Shown here piece after piece: positions 1 through 9,806 of a stretch of DNA of 64,000 bases. The position numbers and the translations under genes were made by a program. The stretch is from the NCBI GenBank assembly GCA_965247015.1, contig CBDFGG010000004.1:62001-126000 (forward strand), written 5' to 3'. The notes under the pieces were generated by a model. The model was given only the letters and a program-made list of their open reading frames with translations, did not search any database and had not been told where the DNA came from. Numbering within the stretch: the first letter of the stretch is position 1; each line of letters starts with the position of its first letter. The stretch comes from JAIXWP01 sp965247015. Its GTDB lineage: Bacteria > Bacteroidota > Bacteroidia > Flavobacteriales_D > Sanyastnellaceae.

Positions 1-1442
1 CTACTAAAGAAGCGCAAGAATATTACGCATCGCTTGCTAAGCCCGGCGACCGCGCTCCACTTTCTTATGGTATCAATGCGAAACTAGTAAAGAAAGATGG
101 CAAGCTTACTGAGGAAGTATACAAAGTAGGCGGTCTCTATGGAACTGCTCTTGAAAAAGTAGTTTACTGGTTGGAGAAAGCAGAGAAGGTTGCTGAAAAT
201 GATCAGCAAGCTGCAGCTCTTCGCAAACTGGTGAAATTCTATCAAACTGGCGACCTGCGTACATGGGATGATTTCAATATCCAATGGGCCGGAGCTACAG
301 AAGGTGATATCGACTATATCCATGGTTTCGTGGAGGTTTATAATGACCCACTTGGAAACAGAGGTTCTTATGAAGCGATCGTTCAAATCAACGATTTCGA
401 AGCTTCTGATCGCATGAAAGTAATGATGCAAAACGCTCAATACTTCGAAGACAATTCTCCCATCATGCCTCAGCATAAGAAGAAAGAAGTGAAAGGTATT
501 ACCTACCGCGTTGTAAACGTAGCGGGTGAAGCTGGAGATGCTTCTCCTTCCACTCCAATTGGAGTGAACCTTCCAAACGCACAATGGATTCGTACTACAC
601 ACGGATCTAAATCTGTGAGCTTAGGAAATATCGAAGATGCATATAACAACGCTCCAGGCGGTGGTATGCTCGAAGAATTCGCAAATGATGCTGAAGAAGT
701 AGAACGCGCGAAGAAGTATGGTAACATCGCTGGTAAACTTCACACAGCAATGCACGAAGTAATCGGACACGCGAGTGGTCAATTGGAAGAAGGCGTTGCT
801 CCATCATCACAAACGTTGAAGGAGTTTGCTTCAACGATCGAAGAAGGTCGTGCAGACTTAGTAGCGCTCTACTATGTGATGGACCCTAAATTGGTTGAAC
901 TCGGATTGATGGAAAACTTAGAGGTCGGAAAAGCAGAGTACGATGGATACTTGAGAAATGGTATGCTTGTGCAATTGCGCCGTCTGAAACTAGGTGAAGA
1001 AATCGAGGAAGCTCACATGAGAAACCGCGCATGGGTTAGCAACTGGATCTATGAAAAAGGTCTCGCTGAAAATGTTATCGTGAAAGAAGTTCGTGATGGT
1101 AAAACGTTTATCGATATCAAGGACTACGATAAAATGCGTGTTCTAGTTGGTGAACTCTTGAAAGAAGTTCAGCGCATTACTTCAAGCGGCGATTATGCTG
1201 CTGCGAAGGCACTAGCTGATGGTTATGGTAAAAAAGTAGATGCTAAAATCCACAAAGAAGTATTGGATCGTAGCGACAAACTCAATATCCCAGCTTACGG
1301 CGGATTTATGAATCCTGTATTGGTTCCGGAAATGGATGCTGCTGGAAAAATCACTAAAATCAATGTGACTTATCAAGATAAGTTCGCTGATCAAATGTTG
1401 ATGTACAGCAAAGAGTACGGATTCCTTGCACCGAAGAAATAA
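1..1442 (+). CDS. Peptidase family M49 (dipeptidyl peptidase III-like), 5' truncated
   Basis: This is the C-terminal part of a zinc metallopeptidase. The frame is open from base 3, so the gene starts before the window and at least 479 residues are present. The zinc signature HEVIGH lies at 753-770 and is followed by ASGQ. The distal motif EEGRAD lies at 840-857. HExxGH plus a downstream E-E-x-R-A-D/E is the M49 signature, in which the two His and the second-motif Glu bind zinc and the first Glu is catalytic. Family members remove dipeptides from the N-terminus of short peptides. The missing N-terminus hides whether this one is exported. A strong terminator follows 24 bp after the stop, so transcription probably ends here. 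The family call is firm; substrate is unknown. Confidence 0.9.
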   Translation, partial: TKEAQEYYASLAKPGDRAPLSYGINAKLVKKDGKLTEEVYKVGGLYGTALEKVVYWLEKAEKVAENDQQAAALRKLVKFYQTGDLRTWDDFNIQWAGATEGDIDYIHGFVEVYNDPLGNRGSYEAIVQINDFEASDRMKVMMQNAQYFEDNSPIMPQHKKKEVKGITYRVVNVAGEAGDASPSTPIGVNLPNAQWIRTTHGSKSVSLGNIEDAYNNAPGGGMLEEFANDAEEVERAKKYGNIAGKLHTAMHEVIGHASGQLEEGVAPSSQTLKEFASTIEEGRADLVALYYVMDPKLVELGLMENLEVGKAEYDGYLRNGMLVQLRRLKLGEEIEEAHMRNRAWVSNWIYEKGLAENVIVKEVRDGKTFIDIKDYDKMRVLVGELLKEVQRITSSGDYAAAKALADGYGKKVDAKIHKEVLDRSDKLNIPAYGGFMNPVLVPEMDAAGKITKINVTYQDKFADQMLMYSKEYGFLAPKK

Positions 1443-1465
1443 ATCGAAATAATAATTTTGATTAC

Positions 1466-1503
1466 AAAAGCGCCCACCCGATATCGGGTGGGCGCTTTTT
1501 TTA
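1466..1503 (+). terminator. Rho-independent terminator after the M49 peptidase
   Basis: A 34-bp perfect inverted repeat (1466-1499) with GCGCCCACCCGAT as the core of its left arm is followed directly by a T run. The inner bases form ATAT at the centre, so a few would be unpaired in the loop. It ends 10 bp before the next start codon. Confidence 0.9.
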
Positions 1504-1513
1504 TATTTGAAGC

Positions 1514-2044
1514 ATGTCATCTACTACTCCATCCTCAGACTTATTGTATTTTTTACAAAAAGGCCTTTCAAAAGCGCAAGTGGAAGAAATAGCAAAGCTC
1601 ATCCGAGCTGATCGTAAGGCCATGAAACAAATGGTAGAATATGCCACCATGCATGAGGATACCATCGGCATGAAAGCCTCGTGGATAATGGGTGCGGCAT
1701 CAGTTCAGGAAAACAATTGCGCACATGCTCACATACCTCAAATCATTGATCGTTTAGGTGCAATTAAGACCATGGGCATCAAACGAGAGCTCATTAAAAC
1801 GATGATGTTTTCGAACGTGATGGATTGCGCAAACTTAGGCACCTTGGTCGATACTTTATTCGTCTTTCTGCGATCCACTAGCGAAGACATCAGCGTAAGT
1901 TATAATTCTATGAAGTTGATGAATATGATTGTCAAACATATTCCCGAACTCAAAGAAGAATTTCACGACACATTAGCGCATCAAATGGAGTATAAATCTC
2001 CTACATGGCGCAAGTGTGCGCAAACCATCCTAAAAAAGAAATGA
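1514..2044 (+). CDS. Small hypothetical protein, HEAT/ARM-like helical
   Basis: A 176-residue protein without signal peptide or membrane segment, probably cytoplasmic. The sequence is almost entirely predicted helix, with recurring amphipathic stretches and conserved-looking hydrophobic positions. This resembles short HEAT-repeat proteins, but no diagnostic motif is visible. I do not recognise a function. The ATG at 1514 is the first start after the terminator. A Bacteroidota -7-like box (TATATTTG, 1502-1509) ends only 4 bp before the ATG, which would give a leaderless transcript if real. The gene runs convergently towards the minus-strand surface module, ending 5 bp from it. Confidence 0.7.
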   Translation: MSSTTPSSDLLYFLQKGLSKAQVEEIAKLIRADRKAMKQMVEYATMHEDTIGMKASWIMGAASVQENNCAHAHIPQIIDRLGAIKTMGIKRELIKTMMFSNVMDCANLGTLVDTLFVFLRSTSEDISVSYNSMKLMNMIVKHIPELKEEFHDTLAHQMEYKSPTWRKCAQTILKKK

Positions 2045-2049
2045 GTTGA

Positions 2050-3021
2050 TTAGCGGCGTGAAGGTTTCGATCTCAACGCTGGAACATACTTCGGAATTCC
2101 ACCAATTGGCACCGTATAGAAAGGCAACGTTTCTCCGTATTGATTCTGGATACTGATCACCACATTATTTCTTGGAATACTCTTAGCACTTTTGATAAAC
2201 TGAAAATCTAACGATGAGTTGTGCTCTTGTTCTGTAATTTTATGTTCAGTTGAACTCCAAGTTTTTTCACCAGAAATTTCAATTCTTAATCCTGCTTTAG
2301 CTTTGGAAATAACCTTCATGTATCCATCGCTATCCCAATCAAAATTGGATTGCTTGATGCTGATTACTCTGCTATCTACATAAGGATAAATGTGGCTGAT
2401 TTGATTGGCTTGGTCATGCATTCGAAAAGTGTATTCGTAGGTAAATGCATTGCCGCCTTCCACTGGAATATTTTTATCTTGATTCGTGCTTAGGAAGTAA
2501 CGATACAAGTTTCCGTCATCTCCTGATACCCCCTCTGCAATGACCTTAAAGATGTGACCATTGTTGAACTGATCAAACTCTCCATCCTTTGGATTGAAGG
2601 GGCCGAAGGTGTACCAATCGTTGTCATAACCTTCGTCATTAAAAACTTTTGTAGTCAACATTGATCCACTCTTAAACTTTCCGATAGGATTGACATTGCG
2701 CGCGTCTGGATTAGAATAACATCCTACTCCCCCGAATATAGAAAAGCGAGTGACCGTATTCCATGAGGCCTTCATTTCATCGTGTTGTCCTCCTGTAGAA
2801 GGATCAAACACGCGGATATAAAAAGGTTCTGTCATAGAAACAGGAACCACAAAAAAGAATGTCTGTGTAAAATCATCATCACCCCAAGAAATGTCGCCAT
2901 CCTTTCCGAATGTTACAAGAAAAGGAATGTTCTCTTCCGCAGCAGGAACGCTTTGCGCGCGTAATACGGCACATCCAACCAAGAAAAAGAATAGTATACT
3001 CAGGGTGATTTTATTTATCAT
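2050..3021 (-). CDS. Hypothetical exported protein, last gene of the PorP/OmpA module
   Basis: A 323-residue protein with an N-terminal hydrophobic signal that ends near VLRAQ. A Cys at residue 17 gives a weak lipobox-like VGCA, but SPI cleavage after RAQ is as likely. The rest looks beta-rich, with no repeats or known motif. The ATG at 3021-3019 lies 11 bp inside the end of the OmpA gene, so the two are probably translationally coupled. This position suggests a role in the same envelope complex as the PorP/SprF and OmpA proteins, but that is inference. No T9SS sorting domain is seen at the C-terminus. Confidence 0.75.
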   Translation of the reverse strand: MINKITLSILFFFLVGCAVLRAQSVPAAEENIPFLVTFGKDGDISWGDDDFTQTFFFVVPVSMTEPFYIRVFDPSTGGQHDEMKASWNTVTRFSIFGGVGCYSNPDARNVNPIGKFKSGSMLTTKVFNDEGYDNDWYTFGPFNPKDGEFDQFNNGHIFKVIAEGVSGDDGNLYRYFLSTNQDKNIPVEGGNAFTYEYTFRMHDQANQISHIYPYVDSRVISIKQSNFDWDSDGYMKVISKAKAGLRIEISGEKTWSSTEHKITEQEHNSSLDFQFIKSAKSIPRNNVVISIQNQYGETLPFYTVPIGGIPKYVPALRSKPSRR

Positions 3022-5125
3022 TCAACATCGTTTCAAATTCAACACGTCTGTTTAGCTTTCTGTTCGCTTCCGATAAATTATCTTGAATAGGATATTTGGA
3101 ACCTAATCCAATACAACTAAAACGGCTCGCATCAATTCCTTTTGAAACTAAAAATTGCATCACAGCTTCTGCTCGCTTTTGAGAAAGCTTGTTATTATAG
3201 CTATCGCTACCGGTATTATCCGTGTGCGCAGAAATTTTCAATTTCACCTTTGGGAATTTGACCATCAAATCCGTGACCTTATTCAGAAGCTCATACGAAC
3301 TAGAATCAACTGCATATTTATTTTTTTCAAACAATATAGCACTGCTTCGCAAGATCATATTGCTGAGATCCTCTTCACTTACATCATTCAAATCGCTCAA
3401 GTCAACTACTGATTTTTTGTCGTACTTCTTCACCACAGCTTCCTTGTAATCGGCCGATTTCAAATAACTATAAATAGGATATACTTGATCCAGCGATGTG
3501 GCTTGACCTACGGAATAACTGTATGTGCTATCCACATCAGAATATATTTCCGATATTGGATACTTCTCAGAAGCTTTTTCGAAATACGGATCCTCTATCG
3601 ATTGTTTTGAACTTGCTGTTAAAATTTCCACCCCATATACAAATGGATTGTCAACAGGTGCTGCTATTACGTCATTATTTACAGAAGCTACCGCTGGTTC
3701 CGGTTCTACTTGTAATTCTTCTTTAACAACATTTGTAGCGAATACTTTCTTAGTAACAGCCCGCTGCGCTACTAAGCCTGTTATCGAATCAGGTCGACTT
3801 CTCAGGCCAAGCACTATCTCATACAATCCTTCTTTTTGAAAATTAAAATTAACTGTATCACCTTCCAAGTAAATAGAGTCATTAATGTACCAGTGATAAG
3901 ATTTAATTCCAAATGAAGGTAAATAGGTCTGAGTTGCATCGAATTGAACCAGTTCATTTACTTGCACCGTATCTGCAATATTGATATAAGGTTGCTCAAC
4001 ATCTAAAATCTCTTGGACATAACTTGCTTTACTGAAAAAGATATCATTGGTGAGTGTATCCACAATATTAAGATTCACTTCAAAACTACCGGCACTAGCG
4101 AAGCAATGCTCCACTTCAAGGCCGCGCACGGCAGGACTGCCGTCGCCGAAAGTCCAAGAGTATTGAAGAGGTAAATTGTTTACGTTTTCATCTTCTTCAT
4201 CATAGAAAATAAAGCAGCGTTGATTCGCAACTTGCAAGGGTGCAAATTCGAAAAACGGCTGAGTCATTTTCAATTTATAAATATCATCATTCCCGTCTCG
4301 ATTAGATGATAGCATTCCACTTTTACAGTCTGCACTAAAATAGATGCTGAAATCATCGGCAGATGAGTTGATCGGTGCCGTATAATGCTGAACTCCTTTT
4401 TTCTCCAAACTATCTAAGTCGGCAAAATAAAGATCAAGCCCTCCCAAAGAGCCCGATCTGGTTGAGGAAAAAGAAAGTCTTCCATCAGCGTGCATCGTAG
4501 GAAAAAGTTCACTCGATGTGCTATTCACTAGCGGGCCGAGGTTAACAGGTTTTGACCAGCCATCCTTTTTTCTTTCGCATTTGAAAATATCAGCGCCTCC
4601 GAAAGTTCCTGGCAGATTTGATGCAAAATAGAGTGTATTACCATCCATAGAAAAGCATGGGTGAGCGAAATGATACTCCTCGCTATTAAACTTAAACGGC
4701 ATCGGTTCCGTCCAGACACTATCCACTAATGACGCCTCGAATAGCCCCAGCATAGGGCCATTGGGTGTCGAATAGCTTTTAGTAAAAATAATTGCCGTGT
4801 CATTAAAAAAATCAAATGATCCAATATCTGCGACATCGGATTCATTGAATGGAATTAGTTCTGGACTATAATACTTATCTCCCTCTTTATTTTCCGCGTA
4901 GAAAATATTAGAGATCGGTTCCAATGTTCTTTCATTGTAGAAATTATTGAAGCCTTTTGCTCTTTTGGTAGAGGAAAATACCACGCCGTTTTTATAAGGC
5001 TTTGCACTGTATTCTCTGCTACTCGAATTAATGTCCTTCAGAGCTGTAACGTCATAGCGATGCTGCGCTTGTACTGCAATCGCAGACAGCAACATCAAGA
5101 ATGCTATGATGATACGATTTTTCAA
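3011..5125 (-). CDS. OmpA-family protein with PD40 propeller and PKD region (T9SS-associated)
   Basis: A 704-residue envelope protein. It has a signal peptide (LLSAIAVQAQ near residue 20), a PD40/WD40-like propeller at about residues 90-290 (for example GNTLYFASNLPGTFGGADIF), a PKD-like segment (WTFGDGSP near 325) and a C-terminal OmpA domain at about 590-700. The OmpA motif SAHTDNTGS and the later NRKLNRRVEF indicate peptidoglycan binding. The start codon is TTG (5125-5123), overlapping the TGA of the upstream porP-like gene as TTGA. That fixes the start and implies translational coupling. PD40-OmpA proteins adjacent to PorP/SprF proteins are typical T9SS or gliding-associated partners (PorE/SprE-like context). 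The architecture is clear; its client is inferred to be the giant cargo protein encoded upstream. Confidence 0.9.
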   Translation of the reverse strand: MKNRIIIAFLMLLSAIAVQAQHRYDVTALKDINSSSREYSAKPYKNGVVFSSTKRAKGFNNFYNERTLEPISNIFYAENKEGDKYYSPELIPFNESDVADIGSFDFFNDTAIIFTKSYSTPNGPMLGLFEASLVDSVWTEPMPFKFNSEEYHFAHPCFSMDGNTLYFASNLPGTFGGADIFKCERKKDGWSKPVNLGPLVNSTSSELFPTMHADGRLSFSSTRSGSLGGLDLYFADLDSLEKKGVQHYTAPINSSADDFSIYFSADCKSGMLSSNRDGNDDIYKLKMTQPFFEFAPLQVANQRCFIFYDEEDENVNNLPLQYSWTFGDGSPAVRGLEVEHCFASAGSFEVNLNIVDTLTNDIFFSKASYVQEILDVEQPYINIADTVQVNELVQFDATQTYLPSFGIKSYHWYINDSIYLEGDTVNFNFQKEGLYEIVLGLRSRPDSITGLVAQRAVTKKVFATNVVKEELQVEPEPAVASVNNDVIAAPVDNPFVYGVEILTASSKQSIEDPYFEKASEKYPISEIYSDVDSTYSYSVGQATSLDQVYPIYSYLKSADYKEAVVKKYDKKSVVDLSDLNDVSEEDLSNMILRSSAILFEKNKYAVDSSSYELLNKVTDLMVKFPKVKLKISAHTDNTGSDSYNNKLSQKRAEAVMQFLVSKGIDASRFSCIGLGSKYPIQDNLSEANRKLNRRVEFETMLNDK

Positions 5126-6063
5126 AATGGATCTCTAGGATTAAATGATGAAATCTTATGACCAAATTCATATTGAAGTCCGATCTCGTGAGAACCTCTG
5201 CTATACTGAGATGTAGTGCCTATGGCGAAGTCATAGCCATAGCTTAATTTGAATTGTGCAGTAGCTTTTGCCTCAATCATCATTACAAGGGCACTACCGG
5301 CACGATAGGACAATCCTGCACTCATTCTATTCTGATAAATGAATGACGCGTTTAAATCCACTGCATTTGTCCCGTAAGTGTTCCAGCGAATCATGGTGCT
5401 TGGCTTAAAAAGCCAAGAGCCGTTCAAAGGCACATAATAATGCGCATATGTCAAGAGCGAGAGATTGTTTGGATTGAGAGATAATTTGATCGCTGTGAGA
5501 TCTTGAGAAAATTCTTTTTGAATGATACTAGGCACGGATACTCCGACTGTGAATTTTGGAGTCTTATAATAAAGGCCTGCCGCGAAGTCTGGTGCAATTT
5601 TCGAAGCCACATCGTAGCTAAATGCGGGATCATTTACATCTGCTGTAATTACCTCAGAAAATCGCGAGCTCATAAGCACTGCGCCTGCCTGCAAGCCGAA
5701 TGAAATATATCGAGACTCTGAACCTCTTTTTTCTCCTAAAAAAATACGATATGCTAAACCAACAGAAGCCTTTGAATTTCTAGTTACACCATGCTTATCT
5801 GTAGAGGCGATTGCTCCGATGGAAAGGCTCTCTTTACTGAGTGGTGCATGAGCAGAAACCAATTGAAAGCTAGGAGTGCCATTGACACCAACCCATTGCT
5901 TGCGATGCATTACGTTAACGGTCAATAGATCGTGACTCCCCGCATACGCAGGATTAATCATCAAACCATTGTAGTTGTATAAACTAGACATTGGCTCAGT
6001 TTGCCCCAGCGTGAAAAGGGGAAACAGGATGAATATTAATATGAGTCTCGTGAGTAAATGCAT
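5122..6063 (-). CDS. PorP/SprF-family outer-membrane protein
   Basis: A 313-residue predicted beta-barrel with a signal peptide (LFTLGQ). Typical PorP/SprF features are the N-terminal YNGLMINPAYAGS, HRKQWVGVNGTP, and alternating aromatic strands ending in QYEFGHK. In Flavobacterium, SprF is needed for export of SprB, a type B sorting-domain protein. Here the gene lies 24 bp downstream of a giant type B cargo gene and overlaps the OmpA gene by 4 bp. This is the classical cargo-SprF-OmpA arrangement. It therefore probably acts in the outer membrane as the dedicated exit or anchoring partner of that cargo. Confidence 0.92.
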   Translation of the reverse strand: MHLLTRLILIFILFPLFTLGQTEPMSSLYNYNGLMINPAYAGSHDLLTVNVMHRKQWVGVNGTPSFQLVSAHAPLSKESLSIGAIASTDKHGVTRNSKASVGLAYRIFLGEKRGSESRYISFGLQAGAVLMSSRFSEVITADVNDPAFSYDVASKIAPDFAAGLYYKTPKFTVGVSVPSIIQKEFSQDLTAIKLSLNPNNLSLLTYAHYYVPLNGSWLFKPSTMIRWNTYGTNAVDLNASFIYQNRMSAGLSYRAGSALVMMIEAKATAQFKLSYGYDFAIGTTSQYSRGSHEIGLQYEFGHKISSFNPRDPF

Positions 6064-6087
6064 AGGGGTGGGTAGATGGAGAAAGTA

Positions 6088-9000
6088 TTAGCGATTGATC
6101 ACTACATAGCCTGATATTGGTTTAGGTGTTAATTGTGATTCTATAATGCAGTAGTAAGTATCATTAGGAAGTTCCTTTCCGTTTTTATTACGACCGTCCC
6201 AATCATTTTTGTATTGATCGGACTTATAAACTTCAAATCCCCAGCGATCAAGTACAACAAGCTTTACAGGATTATCGTCGCTTGCTCCATCGATCACAAA
6301 AAGATCATTGATATTATCTCCGTTTGGTGAGAAACCTGTGGGCACCTCGATCTCTGAAAGCGTAATGATCAGCGTATCTGATACAGCTGGACATTCGCCA
6401 TTGATAACTGACCAGATGAGTTCGTTTGGCCCCAAAACCAAATTAGAAACATTAGTTGCTGCGCTAGTTGGATCTTGGAATGACACATCGCCCGTCCAGA
6501 AGCCGTTTCCAGAGCTCGGTAGCAATGCTTCTACTTGCACATTAGACGCAGTATTCACGGTGAAATCTGATCCTGCATTCACATTGGTCGGAAGCTCGAA
6601 GAAATTGAGAGTAACACTACCTTGTGCTGAACATTCATTATTTGAAACAGTATAATTCAAAGGTGAAGTTCCATACGCCTCTGTAAGCAATGTTATCGTC
6701 GGTTGATTGGTTGAAGATATGGCCGTCAAACTTGCAGGTAGAGTCCACTCTATTTCGCCAAAATTTAAATCACCTTGCACTGTAATTTCATCTCCGCAGG
6801 TGTTGAATGTACTAGCCACTTCGTAAGTAGGAATCTTATAGATCGTCACTGTGACAACATCCGAAACGGGGGGACAAATATCTCCTTCTGAATTGACAGT
6901 AATTGTAACATCAACAGTTGTTGTTGGGACAGTAATAGTACCTGGGGTAAAATCTGTCAATGGTAAATTTGGATTGGTAAACGACCCAGAAGGCGCGCTC
7001 CATTGAATCGAGAATCCATTATTAATTGCAGCATTCAAAACAATGCTCGAGCCCATGCAAACCGTTTGAGCATTTCCAGCATCTACAGTTGGGGGTGCAA
7101 CAAAGAAAACACTCACGTTTCTTTGGATTTGTGTACACCCACTTTCACTAATCAATGTAGCGGTAAGAATAAGAGGATTCAATACTAAATCAGCTGCACT
7201 AGGCGCATAAGAAGAATTAGGTTCTGTTTGATTTCCAAAAACACCTGTACCGCCTGTCCAGACCAGACTGCTGTAATTATTCGCTATTAAATTCAAATCA
7301 AAGCTTGTCGTTGAATTACATAGTTGGATGGCCTCCATTTCATCAGCACTCAAAAGGGAAATTTCGTTCACAAAAACAGTTGTTTGGCAAGTCGAAATAT
7401 TTCCACTCAAATCAGAAACAAACATGTTTACTGTATTTTCTCCTAATTGAGCGCACGAAAAAAACGAAAGGTCTAATGAGCGATCAGATAAAGTACAATT
7501 ATCATTGGATCCAGCATCTACATCATCAATGGAAATGGTAGCCTCCCCGGACTCATTCAGGGTTACTTGAAGAGATGGTTGACACTCCGCTACTGGATCA
7601 ACATTATCTACCACAACATAAGCTGTAGAGCAGGTGGTCATTACTCCATCTGCTGTAACTAGTGTCCATTCTAAAATGGTTGATCCAAGAGCAAATTCTT
7701 GACTGAAATTATTATTGAGGTTAAAATTATTGGTGAGCGTAAAGTTGTTATCGCAAACTCCAGTGACTTCTGGCGCTGTGATATCCACCATCGCAGTGCA
7801 TGAGGTCTGAGATGTAAAATAATCCTTTTGTGCAGGACAGTTAATGGTGGCTGGTTGAGAAATATCATTGACTGTTACCGTTTGTGTGCATGTAACTAGT
7901 TGCCCTAAACGAGTAGTAGCAGTCCACGTGACAAGCGTAGTTCCAAAAGGAAAATTTTCAGGAGCATTACTTGTCAAACTTTCGAGATAACAATCGTTCA
8001 CTACTTGAGGCGGTGAAAGTGATAAATCTTCATAACCGCATTCATTATTCGAATCTATGATCACATCATTGTTACAGATGAGTTCTAACTCATCATTTAA
8101 AGTCCCAATGGTATTCGAAAATTTTCCAAAAAATCCGTTGGTAAAATCATTGAGTGTAGCTAGTGGCAATGCAGTAATAAAATTCGAATTGCTCGCGCCA
8201 GTGAAATAAACCGTTTGATTATTGGCCACATATAGATCTGTAATCATATCGGTTCCGTTTCCCTGAATTTGGTTGACCCAAAGATGATTGCCGTTGGAAT
8301 TAATAGTTTTAATCCATCCTGTTCCCCCTGCTGGAGCAGAAAGATTCTCAACCGTATTCGCAGAAAAGGAAAGAGTGGTGTTGTAAATGCCAGCTAATAC
8401 TATGCGATTTAACTCATCAATTGCGATGGAAGTCACATAATTTAGGTCGGCAGAATCATCACCGGTATAAGTGTTGGCGAAAATATTTGACCCATTAGAA
8501 ATGGATTTTTTATTGAGCACAGTTGTGCTGATATCACCATCTGGCAAACCTGTTAAGTCAAGCAATCCACCGATGCCATTGGTCAGACCAGAGGTAATGG
8601 TATAGGTAATAAATAAATTCTCACAAGTCTTGTCGATAAACGGACCACTAATGACTTCGGTTGTCAGCGGCAAACCATCCGCAGATGTCCACTGTTCAAA
8701 ACCATCTAGACTATATGATCTGGTAAAAAGAGTATTATCATTTATCAATAGCAAATCTGTATCAGAAGTACCATTGCTTAAATGGCAATTGTAAGATAGT
8801 CCTCTCGCTAAAAAAGTGTGATAAACATTATTTTGATCTAAGACGATATCACTTCCCAATCGTTGGTAGTTAGATAAATCAAATGAAAACGATGGCGATG
8901 TAAAACCTTTGTACCAAGAACAGTTTCCATTCAAATCAAAACTTGCGATATAGCTTCCTTGGAGTCCATCAGGATTATACGTTTTTCCAAAAAAACTGTT

Positions 9001-9654
9001 ATTGTCACCGTCATCCTCTGATGTGTTCAGGTACAGACCCGATGCGAAAACACCTGTTTCGTTTACTTCAATATCCGTTGCAATAGAATTACCTCCTGTA
9101 CTCAAATGAGTCAACCATTCGATGGATCCATCGGGAGTAACAGACATCACCACTGCACTTGATTGAGTATTTAAACTTGAATAAGCAAAGTTTGTGTTAC
9201 CATTACCTTCTTTAAAGACCGCTGGAAAACGAACCTCTCCTGAGAGATAAAGGTTTCCATTGCTTCCTATTTTTATATCTGTAAATACATCTTCATTTCC
9301 ACCACCACCACTCATTGCCCAAATGATGTTTCCGGAAAAATCCATTTTCACCAAATATGCATCTTTCGATCCGTTACCCTGAAGATCTATGCCGGCAATA
9401 AAGGGCAGAGCACCATTGATAGACTCGCGGAAAAAAGAACCTGAATTGAGGCCTGGTATAGAGTTGATTTCAACTGCACCCGCTACATAGACGAACTCCC
9501 CAACTGGATCAACAGCAATGGCTTCTGAACGGTCGAAGAAATCAAAATTGTTAGCAGATAGAGCTGACAAATTCTGACTGTATACATTCAAAGAGGATGC
9601 AAACAGAAAGAATATCAGGGTGAGAGATATTGTATTCTTTACAATAGGTGGCAT
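6088..9654 (-). CDS. Giant T9SS type B cargo protein (propeller, HYR-like and Ig-like domains)
   Basis: A 1188-residue secreted surface protein. The signal peptide ends around FASSLNVYSQ. The N-terminal half has SBBP-like propeller units with the recurring pattern DAYLVKMDFSGNIIWAMSGG followed by GNLYLSGE. The middle (about 530-770) has HYR-like modules with paired cysteines, and later Ig/PKD-like segments follow. The C-terminus is a gliding-motility-associated (type B) sorting domain, beginning VPTGFSPNGDNINDLF, then LDRWGFEVYKS and ending GYVVINR. It is the first gene of the group continuing into the PorP/SprF-like and OmpA genes. Likely roles are adhesion or surface structure; no catalytic motif is visible. 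The ATG at 9654 gives a normal signal peptide. Confidence 0.9.
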   Translation of the reverse strand: MPPIVKNTISLTLIFFLFASSLNVYSQNLSALSANNFDFFDRSEAIAVDPVGEFVYVAGAVEINSIPGLNSGSFFRESINGALPFIAGIDLQGNGSKDAYLVKMDFSGNIIWAMSGGGGNEDVFTDIKIGSNGNLYLSGEVRFPAVFKEGNGNTNFAYSSLNTQSSAVVMSVTPDGSIEWLTHLSTGGNSIATDIEVNETGVFASGLYLNTSEDDGDNNSFFGKTYNPDGLQGSYIASFDLNGNCSWYKGFTSPSFSFDLSNYQRLGSDIVLDQNNVYHTFLARGLSYNCHLSNGTSDTDLLLINDNTLFTRSYSLDGFEQWTSADGLPLTTEVISGPFIDKTCENLFITYTITSGLTNGIGGLLDLTGLPDGDISTTVLNKKSISNGSNIFANTYTGDDSADLNYVTSIAIDELNRIVLAGIYNTTLSFSANTVENLSAPAGGTGWIKTINSNGNHLWVNQIQGNGTDMITDLYVANNQTVYFTGASNSNFITALPLATLNDFTNGFFGKFSNTIGTLNDELELICNNDVIIDSNNECGYEDLSLSPPQVVNDCYLESLTSNAPENFPFGTTLVTWTATTRLGQLVTCTQTVTVNDISQPATINCPAQKDYFTSQTSCTAMVDITAPEVTGVCDNNFTLTNNFNLNNNFSQEFALGSTILEWTLVTADGVMTTCSTAYVVVDNVDPVAECQPSLQVTLNESGEATISIDDVDAGSNDNCTLSDRSLDLSFFSCAQLGENTVNMFVSDLSGNISTCQTTVFVNEISLLSADEMEAIQLCNSTTSFDLNLIANNYSSLVWTGGTGVFGNQTEPNSSYAPSAADLVLNPLILTATLISESGCTQIQRNVSVFFVAPPTVDAGNAQTVCMGSSIVLNAAINNGFSIQWSAPSGSFTNPNLPLTDFTPGTITVPTTTVDVTITVNSEGDICPPVSDVVTVTIYKIPTYEVASTFNTCGDEITVQGDLNFGEIEWTLPASLTAISSTNQPTITLLTEAYGTSPLNYTVSNNECSAQGSVTLNFFELPTNVNAGSDFTVNTASNVQVEALLPSSGNGFWTGDVSFQDPTSAATNVSNLVLGPNELIWSVINGECPAVSDTLIITLSEIEVPTGFSPNGDNINDLFVIDGASDDNPVKLVVLDRWGFEVYKSDQYKNDWDGRNKNGKELPNDTYYCIIESQLTPKPISGYVVINR

Positions 9655-9806
9655 GTAAGGAAATTATACGTTAAGGCTTTACTTTAGTTACAAAAAAGTA
9701 AGTTCTATACCCTAAATGTAGCAACTCAAACCATTAAAATATGGAATATCCGACAAACGGGTAATGGGTCATGACCAACGGGAATCAAAAAGCGACAAAC
9801 AGAATC

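Noticed and set aside
9767..9776. 10-bp palindrome GGTCATGACC between two cargo genes
   Set aside because: It is short, has no T run and no promoter elements nearby, so chance is likely.
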